Both the position numbers and the translations under genes were made by a program. Shown piece by piece: positions 1 to 10,312 of a stretch of DNA of 64,000 nt; position 1 is the stretch's first letter, and each line of letters opens with the position of its first letter. The stretch comes from Enoplolaimus lenunculus (taxonomy: Eukaryota > Nematoda > Enoplea > Enoplida > Thoracostomopsidae): contig JASANG010003070.1 in the NCBI GenBank assembly GCA_030248215.1, forward strand, positions 1 through 64,000. The letters are read 5' to 3'. The notes below the pieces were generated by a model. The model saw nothing but the letters and a program-made list of their open reading frames with translations. It did no database searches and was not told where the DNA came from.

Positions 1-606
1 AATTATTTTGAATTTTAAGAACTTATGGAAAAAATAATTAAAAATGTATGTGCTTTGTGGTATTTTTTCATTGACAAGGAAATTAATAATTTACGAAGGA
101 ATTATAATTAGTGCTCTCAAATAATCATTCAGAGTAATATGGTTCACAAAACCAGAATACAAACTATTAAGGAATATATAACATTGAATAAAACAATGAA
201 TTATCACTACGGTTGGATATTAAACTATTCGGCTCCGACATTTTTTGGTATCCGGTGGCACACTCATACTTATGTTATACAACTCAAATTTTGTTAAGTT
301 GCGTAGTCATCTTAAAGTAACGCAAACGCAAAATAGCTTTTGTTTCAAAACTCAATACATAAGTTCATGATACGGCTTATAGCAAAATACACAGCTCGAG
401 CAGTTGGTTGAATGCCAATGGCGGTTTAGCAATGTGAAATACAAAATATTACAATTTGCGAAATATGTCATTAAGAATTATTCCGCGCTTCGGGTGAAAC
501 TGGAATATCTCAAAAATAAATTTTTTAAAAAATATGTAAAGCATTGACGCTCATACTGGACTTACGTAATTTCCAAGAAAAGCTCGATCCTTTGTCCTGT
601 TAGCAA
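1..606. other. 3' flank of CHTF8, no gene seen
   Basis: No coding exon is recognisable here. Around 205-256 there is a short stretch (ATTCGGCTCCGA ... GGTATCCGGT) that matches, in reverse, the left end of the hAT-like repeat at 21616. It is probably a degraded end of that family. The remainder is AT-rich sequence that would include the 3' UTR of the minus-strand CHTF8 gene; no convincing AATAAA was found on that strand. Confidence 0.4.
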
Positions 607-3055
607 TTAAACCTTTTTCGGCACATTAACAACAATTGGCTTGGGTTGATTTTGAAACAATAATTTTCTACGCACAATTGCTCTTACAAGGTAATCTGTT
701 GTATTATCAGTACCTTCTGTTAATGATTTCGTTTTCAAATTTACATCATTATTCTGAACAAAATTCGGTGAACTTGTCATTGGTTGCGAACTGGACACTG
801 TTTCTTCAACATCCATACGATCGACGTCGCGTAGCTTAGACACTTGATGTTTGATTAATATAGCGAGTGGTTTGTTCAGGATGATATCTTTACCGTGAAG
901 AATATGGTGACCAATCAACAGTACAGGAGTCCCCTGAATATGGACAAAACTAAGAATATTGGTGCATGGGCAAACAGTAAAACTAAATTAAGAGTCCTGT
1001 CACAACCGCTTTTATAAAAAAATGTTGGGTGCAGCAAATGACCGAGAAACTCAAGCCATAACAATGTGACGCTGGCTTCTCCATAGCTGGGGGGGCCCAG
1101 CTGTTTTCGAAATTTTCATTTCCCGCCCCCCGGCGAAAATTTTGCCACCCCCCGGAAAGGCCCTCGGCGAATTTTCGGGCGCCCCCCAGCAAAATGCCCC
1201 CCTAGCAAATTTTTTTGCTGGGGGGACCCCAGGACTTTGCTAGGCTAAAAATTTTCAATGTTAAAACGTAAACACCTGGACTTCTTTTGAGGCGGACATT
1301 CGGCAAAATATAATTTTATATTACGCTGAGTACTCATAATTTTTTAATAGTGTTACAAATACCGGTAGTAACTAGTACAATTCAATAAAGAACTGAAAAA
1401 AGCACAATTATATAAAGACCGTTTCAGGGCATACAGCATTCGAAAGTACCTTGCAGCAACAAGTTCAACCCGCCTGAGCCTTATGATAAATTGAAGTTGT
1501 GACTAATGTACAAAATATATATTAATCACAGTTTCAATTATAGATTATCTATATTTTATATAATTGTGCTTCTTTCAACTTCTGGTTGTCAGTAATATTA
1601 GTTAAAATTATTGTTATTAGCGTTTGCGAGAAATTTTTGTCATGTTGAGCGATGAGTAATCTTCAGTGAGTTGGAAACATGGTCTACAATGAAAAAAATG
1701 GTCCAAAAAGTCGGTTTGCAAAATTTTAAACCTGCCCCCAGATCATCTGGGGAGCCCCCCAGGAAAATTAGCTGCCCCCCAGAAAACTCCTGGCCCCCCC
1801 AGGAAACGCCCCTCCCCGGCGGAAATTTTCAAGCTGTGGAGAAGCCAGTGACGTGTAATTTACATACTTTTTATGTGCGGATGAAAACTTTGCATGGAAA
1901 GAACATTTGAGACAAGTTAACAAAAACTAAAATTAAAGATCCGCCGATTACTCGGCAACGACATTGGTAATAATCGGAATTTTTCGTGAGTATCAGTATC
2001 GGCAATGCAAACAAACGCGGATTGTTTAACGATGCTTTTTGCACATTAGAGTGATTGGAATACTATTAATTTCACTTCTTGGAGTATATCGGTGCGTGTG
2101 ATCTGGGAAACTATTATTTCTTATGCTTTTGTGTTTGGAAAAATTAATTGGAACGAACCGTTTTCATAAACTTATAATTTTTTATGGTTGCTACGGTTTA
2201 ACTTTAAGTCTTCACATTTATAATGATATAATGTGTCGTATTCTATCCTAGCTGTTCTTTAAGCATCGCGCATTAAACTTGGAATAGGCATCGGGATTAG
2301 CATATTATTTTCATAATAAAGATCGGTATCGTAACATCCCTACCAGGGTGCAACCGGAATTCCGGTTCCGGCATTTTTTCACCTTCCGGTTCCGGTTCCG
2401 GTAAATTTTTACCGGATTTAAAAATTCCGGTATTATAATTTGGCCGTTTTCTTAACTTTGCTAATTTTTAAGAATCTCTTTTGAAAGCCACTTGTACTCC
2501 GAATATAAGCCATTGATGGTGGATTTCACTTCAGTCGATGATGAAAATCTAAAATACAACAAATAAAATAAATACCTATGTTCGACTAAGGTTATTTCAC
2601 AAATAATAGAGCAAAAAATAAGATTAAAATGAAATTTTTGGTGAAATGCATTTTTCATTTTCCGGTTCCGGTTCCGGTAAAATTTTCAAATTCCGGTTCC
2701 GGTTCCGCTAAATTGTAATTCCGGTTGCACCCTGATCCCTACCTAAAATTACGGTCCCCACTCGTGTTCTACTAACAGTGGTGGAATTTCGTCAAGCGGG
2801 GTGAAACTTTTCTCACAGTCCGCCAACATTTCTCAGTTGGCAAATCCTTGTTAGTTTAGCACCCTCCAATAAATGTTCTGGTTCGAATGTCACTTGCAGA
2901 AGCTGAAAAGGAAAAACAATCTGAAACATAATATAAAGTAATTCCACAATATACAAACATACCTGTTTCGTATAATGAAGATCTCCAATGTGTTTTCCAG
3001 AAAAATTTGTTTGAGTATTTTTACTTTGAATATCTCCCTGCAGTTCAATTATTGT
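607..3055 (-). CDS. CHTF8: Chromosome transmission fidelity protein 8 homologue (partial)
   Basis: Ctf8 is the small subunit that, with Dcc1, converts Ctf18-RFC into an alternative PCNA clamp loader needed for sister-chromatid cohesion in the nucleus. Two exons are seen. Exon 2963-3055 encodes 31 residues including IIELQGDI and IGDLHYTKQ and ends at a CAG|GTATGT donor. Exon 607-933 follows a TATTCAG acceptor in the same phase (0). It encodes [28 protein letters not shown] and the terminal [12 protein letters not shown] before TAA. Vertebrate CHTF8, from memory, reads VGHHILYGK and ends PKPIITSVPKKV, so order, spacing and end all agree. The predicted 139 residues lack only the first 20 or so of the family; that first exon, upstream of an AATAG acceptor, was not found. 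Exon 607-933 also has a family-variable insertion (residues around [15 protein letters not shown]). The 2-kb intron is filled with transposons. Confidence 0.88.
1070..1850. mobile_element. TIR element with C-rich subterminal blocks
   Basis: The outer ends are inverted: left CGCTGGCTTCTCCATAGCT, right read in reverse CACTGGCTTCTCCACAGCT. Inside each end lies a block of poly-C runs separated by short AT words (about 1088-1235 and 1733-1830). The centre is ordinary AT-rich sequence. The 8 bases outside the ends (CAATGTGA and ACGTGTAA) do not match convincingly. A hAT-like MITE is the best guess. It lies in the CHTF8 intron. Confidence 0.55.
1919..2343. repeat. Diverged hAT-like repeat copy
   Basis: Bases about 2050-2290 resemble 22390-22580 over much of their length (shared words such as CTTATGCNTTTGTGTT and TTAAGTCTTC), so both belong to one dispersed family. 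CGGTATC- and CGGCAA-type words near both ends suggest a hAT-like element with a degraded left end. No coding sequence is visible. Confidence 0.35.
2344..2734. mobile_element. hAT-type MITE, GGTTCC family, complete with TSD
   Basis: The 391-bp element begins CAGGGTGCAACCGG and ends in its inverse, CCGGTTGCACCCTG. It is flanked by a perfect 8-bp duplication ATCCCTAC (2336-2343 and 2735-2742). Both ends carry subterminal tandem GGTTCC hexamers. The AT-rich middle resembles the middles of the copies at 4459 and 23216. It sits in the CHTF8 intron. Confidence 0.85.
2813..2902 (-). CDS. Possible alternative 3' exon of CHTF8
   Basis: Sixty bases after the CHTF8 exon donor at 2962, the minus strand has a strong pyrimidine-rich acceptor (TTTTTCCTTTTCAG). 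A 29-codon reading frame follows ([19 protein letters not shown], then [10 protein letters not shown]) and ends in TGA, in the phase that would continue CHTF8. The intron would be only 60 bp. Using it would replace the conserved GHH...VPKKV half by an unrelated tail, so it would be an alternative or aberrant product rather than the main one. The amino-acid composition looks like real protein, but nothing in it is recognised. Confidence 0.25.
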   Translation of the reverse strand, partial: LLQVTFEPEHLLEGAKLTRICQLRNVGGL

Positions 3056-3195
3056 CTATTCTGGCAGTCGTCCTGATCTGAAATAAGACCGCTTCAACAA
3101 CATAACTTATCTTCTGTCGGATTCTCTAGCATTAATGAATACTTATATAATAAATTTTTATACTGGCCAAGTCATGTCATATTCAGAATTGAAAT

Positions 3196-3295
3196 CGCGT
3201 AGTTTTTACTTAAAAATGGATCCTGATTGAGAACAGGGTGAACACCGCGTAGTTTTTACTTAAAAATGGATCCTGATTGAGAACAGGGTGAACAC
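3196..3295. repeat. 50-bp tandem duplication
   Basis: Two identical head-to-tail 50-bp units start at 3196 and 3246 (CGCGTAGTTTTTACTTAAAA ...). The perfect identity implies a recent duplication. It lies just upstream of the recognised CHTF8 exon on the minus strand. Confidence 0.85.
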
Positions 3296-3419
3296 AACTA
3301 TGCAAAGTACGTAGGATGTCGCGCCGGCCGACGCCATTTAGAACAGTGCAAACGGCATATTTTGATAAACTTTTTTGTTTGAAAGCCTATCATGCTGGGG
3401 TGTTAACGTCGCATTGGTG

Positions 3420-3965
3420 TTTTAAAATTTTGAGCCGTTTATTAGCAACAAGCTAATTTCGATAAGTGGTTAAACCTACATTGGGACTTTTTAAGATATT
3501 TCACTAATTATTAGGATTGCAAGCAATAACCTGAATAAATCGTCTACAAACAAACCTTCATAACAGGTAATTGAATAGTTAGCTAATAGCTAATTTGCAT
3601 AATAGCATAATAGATAAACCTAAATTAGGACTTTTTCAATATTTCACTAATTTTTAGGGTTATAAGCAATCTAGTTTTAGCAATAAAGAGATTTTGAGAG
3701 TAAGGAATTTGGATAAATTGTCCACAAACCTTCAAAAACGATAACTGAATAGCTAGCTAATACCTAATTTGCATAATAGTATAATTTGATAAGCCTACAT
3801 TAGAACTTTTTTCAATATTTCACTAATTATTAGAGTTACTGAAGTGTTTTGGGTGCAAGGAATCTGAATAAATTGTATACAGACATCCAAAACCGATAAA
3901 TGAATAGCTAGCTACCGGTAAATGAACAGTTAGCTAATACCTAATTTTCATATTAGCTTAATTCC
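3420..3965. repeat. Diverged tandem array, about 145-175 bp units
   Basis: At least three related units occur. Each contains a conserved core of the type CCTACATTNGGACTTTTT followed by ATTTCACTAATTATTAG (starts near 3472, 3616 and 3791), then AATAAATTGTCNACAAAC and a GATAGCTAGCTAATACCTAATTTGCATAATAG-like segment. Spacing varies because of short indels. No protein is encoded. Confidence 0.6.
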
Positions 3966-4244
3966 TTAAGTGTGTTTGAGCTTCGCTCAATACATGTAGT
4001 CGCGTACATCGAAATGTTTTTTGATCTGTAGAATCCAGCAACTATTCTAAAACATTTAAAAATGAAAAAATGCTGGCCACTGCAGATAAATCTAAGCTCC
4101 TTCGGGGCTTAGTCAAAGGAATAAAATTTGGCCATATTCTCGGAATTTTTTTCGATTTTAACCCAAGGATCCCTAGTTACATAATATAAAACACGAAATA
4201 AAGCATAAACTACCAAGGATCTGAAACATTCAGTCATGGGCTGC

Positions 4245-5058
4245 AATGATGGGAGTCTCGGTCACGGTCTCGACAAGTATCGGTATTCGGCAGGTCTCAG
4301 ACGCTGTTTTTAGAGTCTCGGTGGTTTTTACCAGAGACCAGAAGTCGAAGATCCAGCAAATGTATGGCTGTATTGTTGAAGTAAGTGATGGTTGATGGAA
4401 AAAATTTCTCTGTGAAATTATGAAATTTCATAGTTGCGCAATAATTATATACGAGCAGCAGGGTGTAATTGGAATTCCGGTTCCGGCAATTTTTGACCTT
4501 CCGGTTCCGTTAAATTTTTACCGGAATAAAAAATTCCTGTATTAAAATTTGATAGGTGGAAAATAATGTTTTACTAAAAAATGACGATAAAAATTAAGTA
4601 GGTATATTTGATTCGTATAGTATATAAACCTTGACAATCGTCGAAAATAAGCCATCCAAGGTAGATTGCGCTTCCGTGGATTATGAAAATGTAAAACAAG
4701 CAGATAACGTGAACACCTACCTCCAACTAACGTTCACCAATAATATTGCAAAAGAATTTTTCGGTGGCTTGTATTTTTCGTATTTTTCGGTTCCAGTTCC
4801 GTTTAAGGTAAGTTTTTCAAATTCCGGTTCTGGTTCCGGTAAATTGTAATTCCGGTTGCATCTGGGCGAACAGATATTTTTGAAAAACACAAAACTATGA
4901 AAAACACAAACACTACCAAAAAGCATTGCAAAAAATCTATTTTGAAAATTTTACTATTTTCGGTGAACACCTAAATCTGAAAGAGACAGACACTTTTCTT
5001 GGCCGGTCTCGGTAGTCAGGTCTTGGTCTCAGTATAAAATCAATACTGACGTCCCTCG
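4245..5058. mobile_element. hAT-type element with TCTCGG subterminal repeats
   Basis: An 814-bp unit is flanked by a perfect 8-bp duplication TGGGCTGC (4237-4244 and 5059-5066). GGTCTCGGTCACGG-like repeats stand at the left and GGTCTCGGTAGTCAGG-like repeats at the right. The termini are diverged. A GGTTCC-family MITE (4459-4865) is nested inside and accounts for half its length. Confidence 0.65.
4459..4865. mobile_element. hAT-type MITE, GGTTCC family, nested
   Basis: It starts CAGGGTGTAATTGG and ends CCGGTTGCATCTGG, both slightly decayed versions of the family ends. The flanking 8-mers ACGAGCAG and GCGAACAG match at six of eight positions. The middle shares its sequence (GTATATAAACCTTGACAATC and following) with 23283 onward. 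Confidence 0.65.
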
Positions 5059-5542
5059 TGGGCTGCGTAGTCGCAACCACGCAATGAAAAGTTTATAACG
5101 AATAATTCATTTATTATTGGTCATAAGTGGCTGAGAACTACGCAGAAAATCAGCTGGATACGTACATTCCACTTTTCTTCAAATGTATAATGCTTACCGT
5201 TCCGCTCGAATCAATAATTGCATTGGTTGCAAATTGATTATTATTTTCAGTTAAAATCACTGCAAGTCAGACTGCAATCGGAATTTGGATTTCGTTCAGA
5301 ATTTCGCTTCAAACCCAATTCCAGTTCTGGTTTTATTTCCAGGTATATCTATATACAATAGGAATCGTAATTTTTTATGGGTTTAACCTGTATTTTTTCA
5401 CTTATGTTTCTCTATGCACATTTCGTATATCCGCATGGGAATTATCACAGAAACATGACTGCATAACATCCATGCTAAATCAGAGATAGGAACCGGGACT
5501 TCGTACTTTTTACCTAAGCAACTGGAAAGCAAGCCTACAGAG
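5059..5542. other. Intergenic, no gene seen
   Basis: Unique-looking AT-rich sequence up to about 5240, then a short run of CGGAATTTGGATTTCG-like words (5275-5340) that resembles one end of a hAT-type MITE. No coding exon recognised. Confidence 0.35.
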
Positions 5543-5837
5543 CAGGGTGGCACCGAATCCACGATTTGACCGAATCCGAATCCAGTGCTAATTTGTCGAA
5601 TCCGAAACCGAATCCTGCATGTTGCAAATTTCGGATATATCTATGATTTGTTTCAGAATATCAACGCAATGCCAAACGTGAGACTTCTCACCTGAAATAA
5701 AAAATATTGATTTTTATAGCAAGGTATTTAAAATTTTATTGCTTAAAAATGAAAAAACATATTGCCAAACTTTGTTGGATTCGGCTTTTCCACAACCGAA
5801 TCCGAACTTCAAATTTTTGCCGAATCCGAATACCCTG
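5543..5837. mobile_element. hAT-type MITE, CGAATC family, complete with TSD
   Basis: 295 bp from CAGGGTGGCACCGAATCC to GGATTCGG... ending ATACCCTG, flanked by the perfect 8-bp duplication CTACAGAG (5535-5542, 5838-5845). Subterminal hexamers read CCGAAT/CGAATC instead of GGTTCC. It inserted in sequence related to the tRNA-like repeats that follow. Confidence 0.85.
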
Positions 5838-6239
5838 CTACAGAGCGGGGATTTTACCAGTGGCCTAAGACGCGGCAATTAATCATTGCGCTCACGGCGT
5901 GGCCCACATATCAGTCTAGGAAAGAACCGGGATTTGACCTTTTTAATGAAACTGAAAAGCAAGCGTACAGAGCGGGGATTTTACCAGTGGCCTAAGGTTT
6001 GCGAGACAAGCGCTCTACCATTGCGCTGAGAGTTTACGAGATATTTTGATAGCCTAGGTTTTGAGAACGACACCGTCGGTTCCGTTCGAATCTGAACCGG
6101 GACCGAACGGAAATGAACTCGAATGTCCAATAAAGTCGACGTAGGTGTGCCGCTAGATTCGCTACGGTTCAAAGGATGTGGCAAGTACTACGTAGCGCGC
6201 TTGCTCAACTGCTTCTGTCGCTGACTATATATGTCGACC

Positions 6240-7376
6240 ATATGCTGCCGGCTACATACAATACAATGTGCATTACATATATTGCATATGCACTAGGACA
6301 AGCATGTCTCACATACTGCCTCACGGTAAGCGTATGCATGGCAAATGTTGCCATACGTGTGCACATATACCAATATATGAACTTGCTGCAGTGACCTCAT
6401 GGCGAAATGGTACCATGCTTACCCGAGCGCAAGAGAACTGTAAGCATGTAAGACATGCTTGTCCGTTATGTGCACATTCCATATAGTGCAATGCACGGTA
6501 TGTATGCTAGCTGGCAGCATACGGTCCAGTTGGAGAATCGGGCTGCGTGGCGCAGTGGTAGTGTTCGCTTAAGTATCCGTTGGCTGAGAGTTCGATCCCC
6601 ACTCTGGAGGCCCGCTTGTCCAGCTGCTTACTAGTTGAAAGGTCTGACATCCCGGTTCCTACCTAGACTGACATGGAGGCTATTCCGTGGACGCAATAGT
6701 AAATTGCCGAGGTATGAACTCAGCATCCAGTCGAAAATAGGGTGGACGGTCAACGGACGACCTTGTTGAAAATAAGGGTATATAAGCACGTAAGACATGC
6801 TTGTCCGTTATGCGCACATGCTATATAGTGCAGTGCACAGTATGTACGCTAGTTGGCAGCATACGGTCGGCACATATAGTCGACGAAAAATGCAGCTGGA
6901 GAGGCGGGCTGCTTGGCGCAGTGGTAGAGTTCGCTTAAGGATCCGTAGGCTGAGAGTTCGAACCCCGCTACAGAGGTCCGCTTTTTCAGCTGCTTTAGTT
7001 AAAAAGGTCTGATGTCCCGGCTCCTACTTAGACTGACGTGGGGACCACGCCGTGAGCGCAATGGCAAATTGCCGCGCTATGAACACGGTATCCCTGGCAG
7101 CACACGGTCGACACATATAGTCGACGGAAATTGCAGTTGGAGGCGGGCTGCGTGTCGCAGTGGTAGAATGTCCGCTTAAGGATGCGTAGGCTGAGAGTTC
7201 GATGCACACTCCGGTGGCCCGCTTTCCAGCTGCTTAGTAGAAAGGTCTGATGTCCCGGTTCCTATTTAGACTGACAAGAACCAATTTTCAATTCCCGGGG
7301 TGGTCCATAACTTTGCGCAAAACTTCGGACAGGGATAAAGACACTAGACAGTGTTGTTCAAACATGAACAACTAAG
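6240..7376 (+). repeat. tRNA-derived repeat (family D) split by an LTR-type element
   Basis: The stretch 6240-6438 plus 7282-7376 forms one copy of a tRNA-derived repeat also found whole at 7377-7690. It has a leader with GTGCACATATACCA, then a tRNA-like segment beginning GACCTCATGGCGAAATGG (box-A-like) and ending in a box-B-like CAATTCCCGGGGTGGTCC. The miniature LTR-type element at 6439-7276 interrupts the tRNA-like segment about 46 bases in. Confidence 0.6.
6439..7276 (+). mobile_element. Miniature LTR-type element (TRIM-like), three terminal-repeat copies
   Basis: This fossil non-coding element has terminal repeats at 6439-6673, 6781-7038 and about 7092-7276, separated by short interiors at 6674-6780 and 7039-7091 (the second shortened). 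The whole block is flanked by a perfect 5-bp duplication AGAAC (6434-6438, 7277-7281). Repeats run from TGTAAGCATG to GACTGACA. Interiors begin TGG, as primer-binding sites of LTR elements do. Each repeat contains a tRNA-like segment (GGCTGCGTGGCGCAGTGG and GAGAGTTCGATCCCC, matching box A and box B). The repeat-interior-repeat-interior-repeat form is what recombination between copies gives. Confidence 0.7.
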
Positions 7377-7690
7377 TTGGCCATATGCTGCCGGTTAGTA
7401 CACAACACAATGTGCATTTGTATATGCACCAGGACAAGCATGTCTCACATGTTGACACACGGTAAGCGTATGCATGGCCAATATTACCATACCTGTGCAC
7501 ATATACCAATACATCAAGTTGCTACAGTGACCTCGTGGCAAAATGGTAGCATGCGCACGCGAACGCAAAAGAATCAATGTTTGATTCGCGAGGCGGTCCA
7601 CAGCTTTGGGCAAAATTTTGAACAGGGATCGTGTATACAGTGTTGTTCAAAAGTTGAATATTGTTATGACGTGTATATTTAGAACACATG
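7377..7690 (+). repeat. tRNA-derived repeat, family D
   Basis: An intact copy of the repeat interrupted at 6439. Leader with GTGCACATATACCAATACAT, then the tRNA-like segment GACCTCGTGGCAAAATGG ... GTTTGATTCGCGAGG (box A and B resemblances), then a tail with CAGTGTTGTTCAAAAGTTG. It is unlikely to be a working tRNA gene because the acceptor arm does not pair cleanly. Confidence 0.55.
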
Positions 7691-8529
7691 TGTTAAAATA
7701 TGTTGTGTGTTCTAGCCTTTATCAAAGCCCTGAAGAATTGGTATATTAGTTACTTACGCCTGACACAACAGCTTTTGGTATATTTTGTTGTAACAATTGA
7801 ATTCGCGCAAAAACTAGACCTAGCTATGTGTTTAAGGCATTTCTACGATAGCGTTATCTCGTTCGTGTTTATCCGCTAAAAACTGGTAATATAATAACTC
7901 AGAGAACTTAAGAAGAATAAATTTTTTTTATTAAAATAGAATAAATTCAGCAATTTATTTGCTTAGTTCGCGAAAAATGGGCCCATGTAAAAGATCAGAG
8001 AGGAACGTTTTAATAACCTTTTAGACTAAAATAACAGCTTGATTGAATAATGCCAGAAGTTATTACGGCTTGTGTTCACGATCACGAAGGGCAGTGTTAG
8101 AGCTGAATTGGAAACAGACCCACCACAGCTGCCTCTGAGCACAATTCAACATTTTCAGCTGTGTGACGGTTAGTTTTAAACTACACACCAAATAAACTGT
8201 TTTGAAACATAAGACACCTAATTTCTTAAATTTTCAAGACATTAATGTCTTGTGTTTCAGACATTAACAGCCGTATAAACAGCTCAAAAACTTGTGTTTG
8301 AAGTGGTTAAAACAAAACTGTCTTATGTTTACGAAATTACTGTTTACAATTTATAAGAAACAAATTTTTCTTTCAAGAAATTGTTGTCTTTATTCATTCA
8401 AGAAGTTTTTCTTGAAAATTGTGACAAAAGTGAAGCGAAACGCGCTAAACAGATAATTTTTGCAAAGGGTTCGAATCATTTTTAAAAATTAGATCTCAGA
8501 TAAAATACAATTCGGATTGAATCTCAGAT
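7691..8529. other. Intergenic, no gene seen
   Basis: AT-rich sequence. From 8205 to 8350 there is a weak inverted arrangement (TTGAAACATAAGACA near the left and GTCTTATGTTTACGAAA near the right) that may be a small decayed TIR repeat. Nothing coding recognised. Confidence 0.35.
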
Positions 8530-8705
8530 TCAGGGCTCAATAGACAAAAGCTTTACCACTTCGCCACACAGCTCGCCTCTTGCGCTGCCTTTATCGTCGA
8601 CTATATGTCGACACGTTTGCTGCCGATTAGCAAAAAACACAGTGTCCATTGCATATATTGCGTATGCACCCGACGCAACAAGTCTCACATGCTGACATAC
8701 CCAAA
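8530..8705 (-). mobile_element. Partial terminal repeat of the TRIM-like element
   Basis: A minus-strand fragment matching the 5' part of the 240-bp terminal repeats at 15995. It shares the GTCGAC...GTCGAC palindrome (GTCGACTATATGTCGAC on this strand), GCATATGCAATATATGCAATG-like words and the GTGAGAC leader, and a decayed tRNA-like part. It is a fossil fragment without clear target duplication. Confidence 0.5.
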
Positions 8706-9065
8706 TTTTCAATTGGGTGGCGCCTTGACTGTCCATCCTCTTTTCCACATACGCTAGAGATATGTCGGAACGTTCTTTTGCTTCCCAGAAAAGAGAAAAA
8801 TATTCTGTTCATAGCGTGCAAAGTTACAATTGCACTCACGGTGTAGCACCAATAACAGTCTCGGTAGGAACCGAGACCTGATTCCTTGACTTCTGGTCTC
8901 GGTTCCAAACCACAATGGGGAAATATTAAACGAATAAGTATTTGCTTAAGTTATACTTAAGTAATTACTTAGGTCGCCACATATAACTTAAATTTTCGAG
9001 CAATCACAAATAAAATGCCAAATGTCAGCCATTGTCATAACAAAGAGTAATAGATTTGCATTATA

Positions 9066-9335
9066 TTAACCCTTTCTCACATGACTATTTTCAACTTCAT
9101 ATGAAATGTACTTTCAAGGTTAGATTCGAACCCCAGTCTTACGGTGGGAGGCGTTTACGATGACCACTGAGCTATAGGAGCTTGACACTCGAGCCCGAGT
9201 AGGCTCTCACGTCTTGTGGAGATTTTGCGCTGCGCATATATGTTATAAATCTTGAACACTGCTCACAGTGTCTGTATTGCTCGTACATTATTGTATTTAG
9301 TTGCTCATAGTATACTCTATGAGTGAAAAGGTTAT
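9066..9335 (-). mobile_element. TTAA-target MITE carrying a tRNA-like sequence (copy 1)
   Basis: Left boundary TTAA then CCCTTTCTCACATG, right boundary GAGTGAAAAGG then TTAT (decayed TTAA). TTAA targets and ends starting CCC are features of piggyBac-type elements. On the minus strand at about 9123-9185 lies a tRNA-like stretch: CTATAGCTCAGTGGTCATCG (box A) and GGGGTTCGAATC (box B). It is nearly identical to the next copy 24 bases away. Confidence 0.65.
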
Positions 9336-9359
9336 AGATACTAAGTAAGAATTTTTTCA

Positions 9360-9629
9360 TTAACCCTTTCTCACATGAATATTTTCAATTTCATATGAAA
9401 TGTATTTCAAGGTAAAATTCGAACCCCAGTCTCACGGGAGTTAGGCGTTTACGATGACCACTAAGCTATAGGAGCTTGACGCTCGAGCCCGAGTAGGCTC
9501 TCACGTCTTGTGGAGATTTTGCACTGCGCATATATGTTATAAATCTTAAACACTGCTCACAGTGTCTGTATTGCTCGTACATTATTGTATTTAGTTGCTC
9601 ATAGTATGCTTTATCAGTGAAAGGGTTAA
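9360..9629 (-). mobile_element. TTAA-target MITE carrying a tRNA-like sequence (copy 2)
   Basis: A perfect TTAA stands at both ends (9360-9363 and 9626-9629) around CCCTTTCTCACATG ... CAGTGAAAGGG. The same minus-strand tRNA-like stretch with box A and box B is present near 9417-9478. Its high similarity to 9066-9335 suggests recent activity or a local duplication. Confidence 0.75.
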
Positions 9630-9939
9630 GGAGGCGTGATGAGTATAATTTTAATTAGACCAAGTTTAGTATGCCTGAACGGTTGATATGTAATTTATAA
9701 AATATATAGTCAGCGAGTGCCCTTTTCAAACCGACAAAATGGTTAAGTAAATACTTAGCACGTACGTAAGCACTCAGTCATACTTAAGTATGGTTTCAGA
9801 AACCCAGCCAATATGTCCGAAAAGAGCGAAAATTGCAGCATATGAATATATACCAGGTCGCGTCGTCAGTGGAGTCAAAGTTAGGGCTCTCAAAATTGAA
9901 AGCTTGCTCTTATCGTATGATTTGACACAAGAATACGTC

Positions 9940-10211
9940 TACACTCAAAGTAATATTTCTGATATTTAATAAAAAATTTCTTACATTTAAGAAATATGAT
10001 TAGCATACATTTAAGAAATATGATTAGCAAGGTGCACTTGAAAATTATTTCTGTTATAATAGAAAAGTTTTCAAAAAAGTTTTGAAATAAAGTCTGAAAA
10101 TAAACGTTTTCTAGTTATTTTTCGAAAAATTGTCTTAAATATCGGAAAAACTCTTCAGATTTGCCACAGAAAATACTTTTCTGAAAAAATTCAGAAATTC
10201 TTTTGTGTGTA
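9940..10211. mobile_element. TA-target MITE (Tc1/mariner-like ends)
   Basis: It runs from TACACTCAAAGTAATATTTC to the inverted end TTTTGTGTGTA, with the flanking TA being the presumed target duplication. Internal sequence such as AAATAAAGTCTGAAAATAA matches, in reverse orientation, the copy at 48418-48669. A 24-bp internal direct repeat (ACATTTAAGAAATATGATTA...) is present near 9985-10030. Confidence 0.75.
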
Positions 10212-10312
10212 GCTTCAACCTTGCTTTGCTCGCGATGTTGCAGCAATTGAGAGGCTTTGATGTCAAAAAACCCAAAAGTGTCTTGGGATATAATATATAC
10301 TTACAAAACGAC

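Noticed and set aside
3196-3295. Plus-strand KWILIEN as the missing start of CHTF8 (cf. EWVLMELQ)
   Set aside because: It is on the wrong strand and lies in a tandem duplication. The resemblance is chance.
4631-4849. Plus frame inside the MITE at 4459 as a transposase fragment
   Set aside because: The same segment in other family members is not kept open in a consistent frame or orientation. It appears to be non-coding MITE interior.
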